A DNA stretch of 64,000 bases from Phycisphaerae bacterium (GTDB lineage: Bacteria > Planctomycetota > Phycisphaerae > Phycisphaerales > UBA1924), in NCBI GenBank assembly GCA_016793805.1, contig JAEUIZ010000032.1:16462-80461 (forward strand), read 5' to 3'. The notes below the pieces were generated by a model. That model searched no databases and had not been told where the DNA came from. It worked only from the letters and a program-made list of their open reading frames with translations. The position numbers and the translations under genes are program-made. Positions 19,064 to 28,151 of the stretch are shown one piece after another (the stretch's first letter is position 1; every line of letters starts with the position of its first letter).

Positions 19064-19254
19064 CGCGATTCTCCCTGCGGCAGTGGGGTTGATTAGGAAA
19101 AAGGAAGGGTCCGAGTCCCAAGCCGGGAACACCCCGACCCGACCCGCGTCCTACCCGTTAGGCCGCCATTGTAGAAGTGATACCCTAGCGGCGGAGGTCG
19201 GTGTCCGATTCGCCAGGATGGAGCCTCGGCACCGGGGCGACCCAAGGAGCCACG

Positions 19255-20487
19255 ATGCACTCTTTCGTCCGCGCCGCCTGCGCTGCGATCGTCGCGATGG
19301 TGACCAGCCCGGCCCACGCCCAGGAGGGTCCGCTCCTGAAGCGCGAGAAGCCGCACGATTGGACGCTTCGCGCCGTTGTCACGGTTCGCGTCAACGTCGA
19401 GATCGACCGCAAGACCAAGATGCCGCGCAGAGAGGACTTCGACATCCAGACCGCGGCCGTGGTGTTCCCGTTCCTACGCGAGTCCGCGGGCCACTCCCGC
19501 GCCGGCGACCCGACGGGGGTCCTGCTGATCGACAACCGCGAGTGCGACAAGAACCCGCAGACGCTCACGGACTACCCGAGTGGGACGGAACTCGGGAAGT
19601 GGACGATGGTGGACTGGAAGGCCGAGGAGGTCGAACTCCAGGTGACGCTTCCGGTCACGTCGTTCGACACGGTCTTTGACGAGAAGGCCGCGATCAGGCT
19701 CGGGTGGCCCAAGGATCCCTGGCCGCCCGTTCCCGCGTCCACGTTCCGCCCGCAACTGTTCATCGACGTCGGGACCGAGGGGCCCGCCGACATGACCCCG
19801 GTGCAGGACCTGCTCAAAAAGTGGACGGGCGGCAAGGATCCCAAGAGCCTTCCGCCGGTCACGCTTGCGAAGTTCCTCGCCGGTGAGGTCGTCAAGCACG
19901 TCCAGGTCTCCGGCAATGGGCTCCGCTACAACCGCAAGGGCGAGGTCGAGGGCCTCGACCTTCAGGGCGCGTGGGAGACGGCCAAGCGCGGGCGCGGGTC
20001 CGAGTGGGACATGGTGTGCCTGCTCACCGCTCTCTACCGCCAGGCCGGGCTGCCCGCGCGGACGGTCATCGGATATGACGTGGGCGACCGCAAGGCCGGC
20101 GACAAGTTCCTCGGTCGCAACAGCAGCGGCTCGCTCCGGGCCTGGGTGGAGTTCGCGCTGCTCGACCCATCGGCCACCACGCCGGTGGTCTGGGTGCCTG
20201 TTGATGTGGTGCGGCTCCGCAAGAGCAGCACCCGCCCACCGCCGCTGGACAAGCCGTGGTCGTTCTTCGGCACGCACGACGAACTCAGCGGCGTCATCCC
20301 CTTCGCCTTCCAGTTCCATCCGCCGACGGATGTCGTGGCGCACGGGTCCGCGGCATTCTGGGGCTGGATGGTCACGCCCAAGCCTCCGGAGCGCGTGATC
20401 CAGGCGATCCGCTTCGACGCGATCTCGACCCCCAAGCGGGCCGAGGACATGAAGAAGGACCAGGACCGCCGCAAGCGCGGGAACTGA
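19255..20487 (+). CDS. Exported transglutaminase-like protein with altered catalytic residues
   Basis: A 410-residue protein with a signal peptide (MHSFVRAACAAIVAMVTSPA, HAQ). The segment near residues 255-350 has the transglutaminase-like frame: GSEWDMVCLLTALYRQAGLP then ARTVIGYDVG, followed by SLRAWVEFALLD and WVPVDVVRL. In active members the first motif holds Cys (GxC), the second His (HAWVE) and the third Asp. Here the Cys position appears to be Glu, the His is Arg, and the Asp remains, so peptidase or transglutaminase activity is doubtful. The start is the ATG with AAGGAG five bases upstream. A substrate-binding or structural role at the envelope is more likely than catalysis. Confidence 0.72.
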   Translation: MHSFVRAACAAIVAMVTSPAHAQEGPLLKREKPHDWTLRAVVTVRVNVEIDRKTKMPRREDFDIQTAAVVFPFLRESAGHSRAGDPTGVLLIDNRECDKNPQTLTDYPSGTELGKWTMVDWKAEEVELQVTLPVTSFDTVFDEKAAIRLGWPKDPWPPVPASTFRPQLFIDVGTEGPADMTPVQDLLKKWTGGKDPKSLPPVTLAKFLAGEVVKHVQVSGNGLRYNRKGEVEGLDLQGAWETAKRGRGSEWDMVCLLTALYRQAGLPARTVIGYDVGDRKAGDKFLGRNSSGSLRAWVEFALLDPSATTPVVWVPVDVVRLRKSSTRPPPLDKPWSFFGTHDELSGVIPFAFQFHPPTDVVAHGSAAFWGWMVTPKPPERVIQAIRFDAISTPKRAEDMKKDQDRRKRGN

Positions 20488-20765
20488 TCGGTCGCTGCGG
20501 TACGGGTCCTTGTCGCGCGAGCCGCCCGCCCCGCGGCGCCTGACGGATCGAGTGGATTCGGCCCGGAGCGCTGGCCTCCCGCTTCGACGCCTTCTTAGGC
20601 CGAGGTGTTCGATCGGCATGGGGGGCACCGGCATGGCGCAGGCGTGCCAAGTGTCAAGTTCCGGGTTGGAGGCGCACCGCGGGCGATCTCGCGCTCAATG
20701 GTCATTCGGTTTCGTCCGATACTGCCGAGACAGCCCGGCCGCATCGAGCCGGACGGAGGTATCAC

Positions 20766-21815
20766 ATGACTCGTAAACGGACGGCGGCGATTCTGGCTCT
20801 CATGGCGGGCTCGGCGTGGATGGCGGGATTTGCTGATCCGCCAGCGGGCCACGACGACCACGGCAAACCGGCCGCCAAGCCCGCCGCGGCGCCGCACGGC
20901 TCGCCGTCGGTCACTCCGCCCGCGGCCCCGAACACCAGGCCCGCGATCCAGCCCGGGTACACGCCCAAGCCGCCGGTGCTCAAGCCCGACGCGGCGCCCG
21001 CGGCCAAGCCGACGACCGCCGGCGCGGAGCCGAAGCATGGGGGCCATGCCCCCGAGCCTAAGCCCGAGAACAAGCCCGAGCCCAAGAAGGAGCCGGAGAA
21101 GCCCAAGGCCCAGGCGACGAACGAGCCGATCGACGCGCAGAAGGCGCTGACGATGCTGATCGAGGGCAACGAGCGGTGGGTGTCGGGCGACACGCAGGCC
21201 CCGAACACCGACGCGGCCCGTCGCAAGAGCCTCGCCGAGAACGGGCAGAAGCCGTTTGTCACCGTGCTCTCGTGCGCCGACTCGCGCGTCCCGATCGAGC
21301 GGGCGTTTGATCGCGGGGTGGGCGACGTGTTCGTCGTGCGCGTCGCGGGCAACATCGCCGCCACCGCCGAGATCGGGACCATCGAGTACGGGGTGGGGCA
21401 CCTGAAGACCCCGCTGCTGGTGGTGATGGGGCACACGCAGTGCGGCGCGGTCGCGGCCGCCGCCACCGGCGCCGAGGTCCACGGGAAGGTCGCGGACCTC
21501 ATCGCCTCGATCAATCCCGCGATCGCCCGGGCGCGCAAGAACAACCCCACGGCCAGCGCGAGCGAACTGGCGACGATCGGCGTCCGCGAGAACGTGTGGC
21601 AGTCGATCTTCGACCTCTTCAAGACCAGCCCCGCGTGCCGCGACCTCACCGCCAAGGGCGAGCTCTACGTCGTCGGCGCGATCTACGACATCTCGACGGG
21701 GAAGGTCGAGTGGCTGGGCGAGCACCCCTGGCAGAGCGAACTCATCGCCGCGATCAATGGGACGATGAACCCCGCGCAGGCCGACGCCCACGGGGGGCAC
21801 GACCACGAGGAATAG
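20766..21815 (+). CDS. Exported beta-class carbonic anhydrase with Pro/Lys/Ala-rich linker
   Basis: A 349-residue protein. A signal peptide (MTRKRTAAILALMAGSAWMA) is followed by about 95 residues of His, Pro, Lys and Ala (KPAAKPAAAPHGSP, PKPENKPEPKKEPEKPKA), then a beta carbonic anhydrase domain from about residue 118. The zinc ligands are the Cys and Asp of SCADSR and the His and Cys of GHTQCGAV. The enzyme interconverts carbon dioxide and bicarbonate, here probably in the periplasm. The chain ends with a His-rich tail (DAHGGHDHEE). GGAGGT lies six bases before the ATG. The linker may tether the domain to the envelope; this is inference. Confidence 0.92.
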   Translation: MTRKRTAAILALMAGSAWMAGFADPPAGHDDHGKPAAKPAAAPHGSPSVTPPAAPNTRPAIQPGYTPKPPVLKPDAAPAAKPTTAGAEPKHGGHAPEPKPENKPEPKKEPEKPKAQATNEPIDAQKALTMLIEGNERWVSGDTQAPNTDAARRKSLAENGQKPFVTVLSCADSRVPIERAFDRGVGDVFVVRVAGNIAATAEIGTIEYGVGHLKTPLLVVMGHTQCGAVAAAATGAEVHGKVADLIASINPAIARARKNNPTASASELATIGVRENVWQSIFDLFKTSPACRDLTAKGELYVVGAIYDISTGKVEWLGEHPWQSELIAAINGTMNPAQADAHGGHDHEE

Positions 21816-21818
21816 GAC

Positions 21819-22469
21819 TCATCCGGCGAGGAAGTTCGCGAGCAATCGCGGGCCCTCGTCGGTCAGGAAGCTCTCGGGATGGAACTGGACCCCGTCGAGC
21901 GGCCGCTTGGCGGGGTCTTTCCATGCGCGACGCAGTCCCATGACCACCCGGCGCGTCCCGCCCGCGCCGTCGGGCTCATCCGTCCACGCCGAGACCTCCC
22001 ATCCGTCCTCGCCCGGGGTGCGCGGGGGCACCGTCTCGGCCCGCACCACCAGCGAGTGGTACCGCGTCGCTGTGAAGGGGACGGAGAGCCCGCGAAAGAT
22101 CCCGCGGCCGTCGTGTTGGATCGGGCTGGTCTTGCCGTGCATCGGGACCGCGTGCCGAGCGACGGTCATCCCGTGCATGGCGCCGATGCACTGGTGCCCC
22201 AGGCAGACGCCCAGCACGGGGACTCGGCCCGCGAAGCGCTCGATCATCGCCGACGACACGCCCGCCTCGGTCGGGGAGCACGGCCCGGGCGAGATGATGA
22301 GCCGCGCGGGCCCGCGTCCGCCGTCGAGCCGCTCCGCCTCGTCGGGGGTGATCTGGTCGTTGCGGACCACGAGCAGATCGCGCCCGGGCCGGAGGGAGCG
22401 GTCGATCTCCCCCAGCCGCTGCACCAGGTTCCAGGTGAACGAGTCGTAGTTGTCGATGAGGAGGATCAT
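21819..22469 (-). CDS. Anthranilate/aminodeoxychorismate synthase glutamine amidotransferase
   Basis: A 216-residue class I glutamine amidotransferase of the TrpG/PabA type, supplying ammonia to chorismate-using enzymes for tryptophan or folate. The N-terminus MILLIDNYDSFTWNLVQRLG is diagnostic. The catalytic triad is Cys in VLGVCLGHQ and His/Glu in GVQFHPESF. The partner trpE or pabB is not in the window, so the pathway cannot be assigned, and the protein may serve both. It ends four bases from the convergent carbonic anhydrase gene. The start ATG is preceded by short coding-like sequence without an obvious ribosome site. Confidence 0.93.
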   Translation of the reverse strand: MILLIDNYDSFTWNLVQRLGEIDRSLRPGRDLLVVRNDQITPDEAERLDGGRGPARLIISPGPCSPTEAGVSSAMIERFAGRVPVLGVCLGHQCIGAMHGMTVARHAVPMHGKTSPIQHDGRGIFRGLSVPFTATRYHSLVVRAETVPPRTPGEDGWEVSAWTDEPDGAGGTRRVVMGLRRAWKDPAKRPLDGVQFHPESFLTDEGPRLLANFLAG

Positions 22470-22570
22470 GCGGGAGCCGGCCCAGGGGAGGATGGTACGA
22501 GGGTGCCCCGCCTCGATTCCCCCCCGGCGACGGCCTATCCTGCCCCCGCGGCGAGTTGGGCCGCGAGTCC

Positions 22571-22645
22571 CGGGGTGTAGCGCAGCTTGGTTAGCGCGTT
22601 TGACTGGGGGTCAAAAGGTCGGCGGTTCGAATCCGCCCACCCCGA
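22571..22645 (+). tRNA. tRNA-Pro (GGG anticodon)
   Basis: A complete 75-base cloverleaf. Acceptor CGGGGTG pairs with CACCCCG, the D stem is GCGC/GCGC, the anticodon stem TTTGA/TCAAA closes the loop CTGGGGG (anticodon GGG), and the T arm is GGCGG-TTCGAAT-CCGCC. The discriminator base is A and CCA is not encoded. It lies between the amidotransferase gene and the AlkD-like gene, which starts 37 bases later. Confidence 0.97.
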
Positions 22646-22681
22646 TTGGTGCGCTCCGTGCCACAGGCGAGGGCTCTTGGC

Positions 22682-23371
22682 ATGAAGTCGATCACGACGG
22701 TCAACGGCATCCTTGCCCGCCTCGAGTCCTTGGGCGACGAGGCGCGTCGCAGGCACAACGCCAAGGCCGGCGCACCCGCCGATCAGTTCGGGGTCAAACT
22801 CGGGGACATTCGCGGCATCGCCAAGGAGATCAAGATCGATCACGCGCTGGCGCTCCGACTCTGGGAGACCGGCAACGTCGAGGCTCAACTCCTGGCCACG
22901 CTCATCCTCAAGCCGGCGTCGCTCTCGGCCCGCGAGGTCGACGCGATGACGCGGACCACGACGTGCGCGCAGGTCGCGGACTGGATGAACTCGTATGTCG
23001 TCGCGGTCCACCCGGAGCGGGACGCGCTCCGCGAGAAGTGGATGAAAGACAAGGACCGCTGGGCTCTCCGCGCGGGATGGCACCTCACCGCTGCGCGAGT
23101 GAACCAAGGTGCCGACGGCCTGGACCTCGACGCGCTGCTGCGCCGCATCGAGAGGGAACTCCCCAAGGCCCGCCCCGAGGTGCAGTGGACGATGAACAAC
23201 ACGCTGGGCGCCATCGGCATCCGGCACGCCGAGCACCGCCAGCGCGTCATCGCCCTCGGCGAGGCGATCGGGCTCTACCGCGATTGGCCCGTCTCCAAGG
23301 GCTGCATCCCGCCCTACGTGCCGGTCTGGGTCGAGGCGATGGTGAAGCGCGGGGGAAAGCCGCGCGGGTGA
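22682..23371 (+). CDS. DNA alkylation repair protein, AlkD-like
   Basis: A 229-residue protein made of HEAT-like helical repeats, related to AlkD glycosylases that excise N3- and N7-alkylated bases. Recognisable stretches are FGVKLGDIRGIAKEIKIDHA, LALRLWETGNVEAQLLATLI and WAVR-like WALRAGWHLTAARVN. The catalytic Asp and the flanking Trp/Arg of characterised AlkD could not be assigned with certainty, so activity is not proven. The ATG giving MKSITTVNGILARLE is preferred over one 12 codons upstream, which would run into the tRNA. Confidence 0.82.
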   Translation: MKSITTVNGILARLESLGDEARRRHNAKAGAPADQFGVKLGDIRGIAKEIKIDHALALRLWETGNVEAQLLATLILKPASLSAREVDAMTRTTTCAQVADWMNSYVVAVHPERDALREKWMKDKDRWALRAGWHLTAARVNQGADGLDLDALLRRIERELPKARPEVQWTMNNTLGAIGIRHAEHRQRVIALGEAIGLYRDWPVSKGCIPPYVPVWVEAMVKRGGKPRG

Positions 23372-23384
23372 AGCCGTCTCCCGG

Positions 23385-24962
23385 CTACCTCGGCGTCCGT
23401 CCCTTCGCCGGCGAGACCTGGGCCGAGTCCGTGTCCACGAGGATCGCGGTCGCGTCGGGGTTGAGCGCCCACGACCACGTCGAGAACGTGCCGTCGCGGT
23501 CGGCGGCGTCGCGGCCGAGCGTCATCGTCCACGCCCGGGGTCCCGGCGCGTAGCGGATTCTCGCGTCCAGCGACGACATCAGTTCGCGCAGGTCGGCCTC
23601 CGGCTTCGCGTCGCGCTGAGGCGAGAGGACGATCGTGATTGCCGGCCCCGACGTCGCTCCCGCGCCGCCGGCCGCCCGTGCGAGCACGACCACCGGCGTT
23701 CCCAGCGCGGGCGTGATCCGTTCCAGCGTCGGGCCGTGACGGCGAAGCCAGCGCGCCCGCGCCTCGACGAACTCCTCGCCAGCCTTGCCCGACGCCGCGG
23801 CGTACACGTCCCCGATCACGGCCAGCCAGGTCGGCCAGTCCGACCGAAGCAGGACCGCGAACCGCGCGGGCGTCGCGGGCGGAGCCATGCCCGGCACGTC
23901 CGACCACGACTTCTCGCTGATCGCCGCCGATGCGACCGTCCCCGGCGGCTCGCTGCGGCTCGACCACGACACGTCGATCGCCAGCAGCGGCGTGGCGCCC
24001 GGCGCGGGGTCGATCGGCTGGCCCGTGGTCTCATCCAACGGCCGCGGGAGGCGCACGTGCAGCATCGCCGAGCGTGCGTTGGCGATCCGCAGCGCCTCGG
24101 CGAGTTTGCCGAATCGACCGCGCGCGAACTCCTCCGGGGCCGCGGCGCGGAGCGCGTTGAGGTCGAGGAACGCTTCGGCGACTGGCGTGCTTGAGCCCCG
24201 CCGGGCCTGGACATGCGAGCGATGCCGGAGCCATTCGCCGCGCGTCTCGCCGCGGGCGAGCCACCCCGCGAGCGAGCCCTCGCCCAGCCCCACGTAGAAC
24301 GCGCTGGCGGTGCTCGCCCACTCAACCCGCCGCGCCGGTCCGTCGCCCTCGCGCGTGTAGGCCGAGGCCCGCGTCGCGCCCGCGATCGTCGCCGGCCCGA
24401 TCCGACCTCCCGCGGCCCGGTCCGCTCGTTCGTCGTCCTTCAGTGCCGCGAGCACCAGCGCCTCGAGCCGATCGTGCGGCGGAGGGATGCGCACCTCGAC
24501 GACCGCGCCGAGCCGCTCGATCATCGTCTGCGGCTCGACGCCGGGCCGATCCCGCGTCGGCACGAGTTTCAGGCTCGTCAGGCAGACGCGATAGGGCGCC
24601 TCGCCCAGCACCGAGGGCCGGAGCAGCGCCGTCACCACCGACGTGCCCCGGTCCACGTTCGCGCACGACGCGATCATCCCGCGCGCCCCGGCCTCGACCA
24701 ACGCCCGCAGCGGATCCTCTGCCGATCCTGGCCCCAACACCGACGGCGCGAACGCCACAAACGCCACGGCACCCGCGGGCAGATTCCAGAAGTCCGCGCC
24801 GACCACGGGCCGCTTGGGTTCGGCGGGTGCGCCGGTCGAGGGCTGTGTCGCGCCGGACGGCCCCTGACCTGCGTTCTGGGCGCGGGCGATCGAACCTCCG
24901 GCCATGACGGCCGCGGCGAGCAGCGCGAGCCCGGGCCCGCGAACGATCCGGCGTGTCCTCAT
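23385..24962 (-). CDS. Exported protein of unknown function, coupled to the next gene upstream
   Basis: A 525-residue protein with a signal peptide (MRTRRIVRGPGLALLAAAVM) and an alternating soluble region rich in Ala, Arg and Pro. No domain, Cys pair or catalytic motif was recognised. Its ATG overlaps the stop of the upstream gene (ATGA), so the two are translated together. The sequence has phrases also seen in its partner (for example PVVVLARAAGGAGATSGPAI versus the partner's STVLMLGVRDHARF context), suggesting that both may be distant relatives of the DUF3352-like group of planctomycete exported proteins; this relation is tentative. No dockerin is present. Confidence 0.7.
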   Translation of the reverse strand: MRTRRIVRGPGLALLAAAVMAGGSIARAQNAGQGPSGATQPSTGAPAEPKRPVVGADFWNLPAGAVAFVAFAPSVLGPGSAEDPLRALVEAGARGMIASCANVDRGTSVVTALLRPSVLGEAPYRVCLTSLKLVPTRDRPGVEPQTMIERLGAVVEVRIPPPHDRLEALVLAALKDDERADRAAGGRIGPATIAGATRASAYTREGDGPARRVEWASTASAFYVGLGEGSLAGWLARGETRGEWLRHRSHVQARRGSSTPVAEAFLDLNALRAAAPEEFARGRFGKLAEALRIANARSAMLHVRLPRPLDETTGQPIDPAPGATPLLAIDVSWSSRSEPPGTVASAAISEKSWSDVPGMAPPATPARFAVLLRSDWPTWLAVIGDVYAAASGKAGEEFVEARARWLRRHGPTLERITPALGTPVVVLARAAGGAGATSGPAITIVLSPQRDAKPEADLRELMSSLDARIRYAPGPRAWTMTLGRDAADRDGTFSTWSWALNPDATAILVDTDSAQVSPAKGRTPR

Positions 24963-26893
24963 GGACGCTGTTGTAGCAGCGCCCAGGTGGTCGGTTCAAC
25001 CGCCCAGCCCTGCCGCGAGAGCACCAGCAGCGCCGCACGCTCGCGCGAGGCCCCCGGCAGTGCCAATGCCGCAGCCCGGGTCAGCGTCCCAGCGTCGATC
25101 GGCCTGCCCAGGTCCACCATGCCCCGTTCCTGCGCCGTGCCAACCGCCGCCCCCGCCGCCACCAGCGGGATCAGCCAGCCTGCCGAGCCCAGCGTCGAGC
25201 ACGCGGCCGCGAGCGTCGAGCGGTCCGACCTCGACTCGGTCACCTGGTCATCCCCCCGCCAATACGTGTAACTCACGCTCGAGCGCGCGCCCTTCCGCAA
25301 CTCGTTGAACGGCGGGATCACCAGCCCCGGGTCGCGGTTCGGGTCCGTGGGCGACCGCACCGCGTTCGACACCGCCGAGCCCAGCATCGATAGCAGCAGG
25401 TACCCGCTGGCCATCGTCCGCGGGGTGTCGGCGTACGACAGGCTCACCAGCCCCTTGGCATCGGGGAAGCGCGACGCGATCGCGGCGTTGCTCATCATCC
25501 CCTTGTCGCCCTTGCCCGTCGCCTGCCGCGCCGCCGCCAGCGCGCCCTGCGGCGTGGGGCTCATCAGCAGCCAGTTCGGCGTGAGCGCGAACGTGACCTC
25601 CATCGGCACCGGGAGCCCCGGGAACCGCAGCGTCCAGAGGTCCGCCCCGCCGTCCTTCCACGCCGCAAGCCGGATGTACCCCGGCCCGATCGGCAACTGG
25701 TCACCCATCGCGTTGGCCAGCGACGCCACCTTGCTCATCGTCGCGGCGAACCGGGCGTGGTCGCGCACCCCGAGCATCAGCACCGTCGAGCCCATCCCGC
25801 CCCCGCCCGTGGCGTCGGACATGTAATACCCGATCGCGCCGCCCAGGGCGTCGAGCACGTCGGCCCTCACGTCGATCCCCGTCTGGTCCTTGATCTCCGA
25901 GAGGCCCTGCTCGAGTTGCTCCTTGGCCGACTCCTGCCGCGCGAGCCCGTCGAGGATCGTGCCGAATCCGCTCTCCCCGGCCCGCGCCAGGTACACGCTC
26001 GTCACGTCAGCCGGCACCGCCGCCATCTCGTCCTTGGTGAGCGCCCGATCAGCCATCCCGAGGGCCCCGGCGCGCGCCTTGGCGCCCTCGACCACCAGCA
26101 CCGACGCGGACTCGTCCTTGGTGAACCCGGCCTGGTACGACGCCTTGATCGCCGAGGCGCCGAGCAGCCCCATCTCCTCGAGTGACGCGAACACCTCCGT
26201 CATCTCCGGGTTGTTCCCGGCGAAGCCCATGACCAGGTCCTTTGCGGGCGAGAGCCCCGCCAAGTCCAGTCGCACGCGGAACATCGGCCTCATTCCCTCG
26301 GGCGACGCGGGCAGCGACGCCAGCCCGGCCTCCGCGCTTTGGAGCGTTCCAAAGACCGCCTGGTAGCGCCAGCCGCCGTCCGCCTGGGTCGGGCCCATGC
26401 TCAGCAGTGCGACGGGCGTCTGGAGGTCGTCCATCCCGGCGAATCGCGTGCCCGCGCCGGACTTGAGCCGCACCCCTTCGTGCCGCAGCATGCCGGTGAT
26501 CGTCGAGTGCATGTCGGTCGCCGCGGCCTGGTCGGGCATGCGGAAACTCAGGCCCACGCCATACCCGAAGAGCCCGCCGGCCGGGTTCTCGCCGTCGTAC
26601 GCGATGGTCAGCACCGTCGGCCGCGAGAGCGCGCCCAGCGCCATGTTGATGAGGCCCGGGGCCTCGGGCGGCATGTCCGGGACCTCGCGCGACAACTCAC
26701 GAATCCGCGCGGGGACGAGCGCGAGCGCGTCGGCCAGCGCCCGGTCCTTGGGGTCCGACATCATGCTGTCCCACCCCGCGTGCTCGAGGACAAAGACCGT
26801 CCCCTTCGTGAACGGCTGCTGCGCCGTCGCCGCCGCCGCCATCCCCACCGCGCCCAGCACCGCCGCCATCCGTCCCGTCGCTCGTGTGCGCAT
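24959..26893 (-). CDS. Exported DUF3352-like protein of unknown function
   Basis: A 644-residue protein with a signal peptide (MRTRATGRMAAVLGAVGMAA). The body has features seen in large exported planctomycete proteins resembling DUF3352: VYLARAGESGFGTILDGLAR, an acidic element KDQTGIDVRADVLDALGGAI, then GYYMSD, and SNAAIASRFPDAKGLVSLSY. Such proteins are thought to sit at the cell surface, but their role is not known. Two hydrophobic stretches near the C-terminus (YLLLSMLGSAVSNAV, AGWLIPLVAAGAAVG) could be membrane-associated. GGGAG lies six bases before the chosen ATG; eight codons of extra sequence are possible. It is the first gene of a two-gene coupled unit. Confidence 0.72.
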   Translation of the reverse strand: MRTRATGRMAAVLGAVGMAAAATAQQPFTKGTVFVLEHAGWDSMMSDPKDRALADALALVPARIRELSREVPDMPPEAPGLINMALGALSRPTVLTIAYDGENPAGGLFGYGVGLSFRMPDQAAATDMHSTITGMLRHEGVRLKSGAGTRFAGMDDLQTPVALLSMGPTQADGGWRYQAVFGTLQSAEAGLASLPASPEGMRPMFRVRLDLAGLSPAKDLVMGFAGNNPEMTEVFASLEEMGLLGASAIKASYQAGFTKDESASVLVVEGAKARAGALGMADRALTKDEMAAVPADVTSVYLARAGESGFGTILDGLARQESAKEQLEQGLSEIKDQTGIDVRADVLDALGGAIGYYMSDATGGGGMGSTVLMLGVRDHARFAATMSKVASLANAMGDQLPIGPGYIRLAAWKDGGADLWTLRFPGLPVPMEVTFALTPNWLLMSPTPQGALAAARQATGKGDKGMMSNAAIASRFPDAKGLVSLSYADTPRTMASGYLLLSMLGSAVSNAVRSPTDPNRDPGLVIPPFNELRKGARSSVSYTYWRGDDQVTESRSDRSTLAAACSTLGSAGWLIPLVAAGAAVGTAQERGMVDLGRPIDAGTLTRAAALALPGASRERAALLVLSRQGWAVEPTTWALLQQRP

Positions 26894-26996
26894 CTCCGGC
26901 TCCCGTGTTGAGGTCATGCTCCGATCCCGGATGGTACGTCCCGGCCCTGTTTCTATGGGATTCGAACCGCGAGCGTTGCACCACTATGCTGCGCCC

Positions 26997-28121
26997 GTGC
27001 CCGCCCGCGAGCCATCGCGCATTCTTCTTATTCGCCCCAGCGCGCTGGGGGACGTCTGCCGAACGGTCCCCGTCCTGGCCAGCCTGCGCCGGGCGTATCC
27101 GCGTGCCGAGATCGACTGGCTGGTGCAGGACGCCTTCCAGGACGCCGTGTGGCACCATCCGGGGCTCGCCCACACGATCCCCTTCCCCCGGCACACAATG
27201 GGCCGATCGCTCCTGCGGGGGCGGCCCGGGCCGCTGCTGCGGTTCTTGGCCGATCTCCGGCGTCGGGAGTACGACCTGGTGGTGGATGCGCAAGGGCTCT
27301 TTCGCAGCGGCTTCTTCGCATGGGGGACGCGGGCCCGCCGACGGGTGGGCCACGCCGACGCCCGCGAGTTCGGATGGCTGGGCCTGACCGACCGCGTGCG
27401 TGCGCCGGCGGGCGCGCACACCGTCGACCGGATGCTCGCGCTCGTGCTCGCACTGGGGGTCGATCCCGTGGCGGACCTTCGGCTCTACACCGGCCCCGCC
27501 GAGCGTGCCTGGGTGCGCACCATCGAGCCCATCGCGCGAGCGCTGCCGCCGAGCACGCCCGCGGTCGGCGAGCGCGCCGACGCGCCGACGACCCCCGGCC
27601 TGGTCGTCCTCGCCCCGACCAGCCGCTGGCCCGCGAAGCGGTGGCCCGCGGATCGCTTCGCCGCGCTGGCGCGCGCGCTGCTCGACGCCGAGTCCGTGCG
27701 TGCGATCGTGGTGGTGGGGGGTGCGAGCGAGCGCGGGCAGTGCGGGCCGCTGCTCGACCTCGCCTCGCGCGATCCGCGAGTCGTGGACCTGGTCGGCAAG
27801 ACCAGCGTCGGGCAACTCATGGCCCTCGTTCAGGCGTCGTCGCTGGTGGTGGCGAACGATTCGGCCGTAATCCACATGGCCGTCGGGTTCGATCGGCCCG
27901 CGGTGGCGCTCTATGGCCCGACGCGCGTGGATCGGGTCGGGCCGTACACCGGCCAGCGCACCCCGCCGGCGGCCGCACGCACGATCGTGCTCCAGCACGT
28001 TCGACCCGGCGAGGCGATGGCGCACAAAGCACCCGATACCTCGCAGATCGAGCGGATCTCGCTCGTCGAAGTGCTGGGGGCGGCTACGGCGTGCCTCGCC
28101 CCCGACGGATGCCCGGATTGA
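26997..28121 (+). CDS. Glycosyltransferase family 9 (heptosyltransferase-like)
   Basis: A 374-residue protein of the ADP-heptose:LPS heptosyltransferase family. The N-terminal Rossmann motif ILLIRPSALGDVCRTVPVLA and the C-terminal sugar-nucleotide site LVGKTSVGQLMALVQASSLV followed by VANDSAVIHMAVGFDRPAVA are diagnostic. It probably transfers a heptose or related sugar in envelope glycan synthesis; the acceptor is not readable. The GTG start lacks a clear ribosome site; an in-frame ATG 42 bases upstream would add 14 residues. Two genes follow in the same direction with gaps of about 30 and 14 bases, suggesting an operon. Confidence 0.9.
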   Translation: MPAREPSRILLIRPSALGDVCRTVPVLASLRRAYPRAEIDWLVQDAFQDAVWHHPGLAHTIPFPRHTMGRSLLRGRPGPLLRFLADLRRREYDLVVDAQGLFRSGFFAWGTRARRRVGHADAREFGWLGLTDRVRAPAGAHTVDRMLALVLALGVDPVADLRLYTGPAERAWVRTIEPIARALPPSTPAVGERADAPTTPGLVVLAPTSRWPAKRWPADRFAALARALLDAESVRAIVVVGGASERGQCGPLLDLASRDPRVVDLVGKTSVGQLMALVQASSLVVANDSAVIHMAVGFDRPAVALYGPTRVDRVGPYTGQRTPPAAARTIVLQHVRPGEAMAHKAPDTSQIERISLVEVLGAATACLAPDGCPD

Positions 28122-28151
28122 CTTCACACCGTCCGCGGCGGACCCTTGCTC

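Noticed and set aside
26955..26993. A tRNA T-loop-like string (GGTTCGAATCCC on the minus strand) between two genes
   Set aside because: The flanking bases do not form a T stem or an acceptor stem, so no tRNA can be built; at most a vestige.
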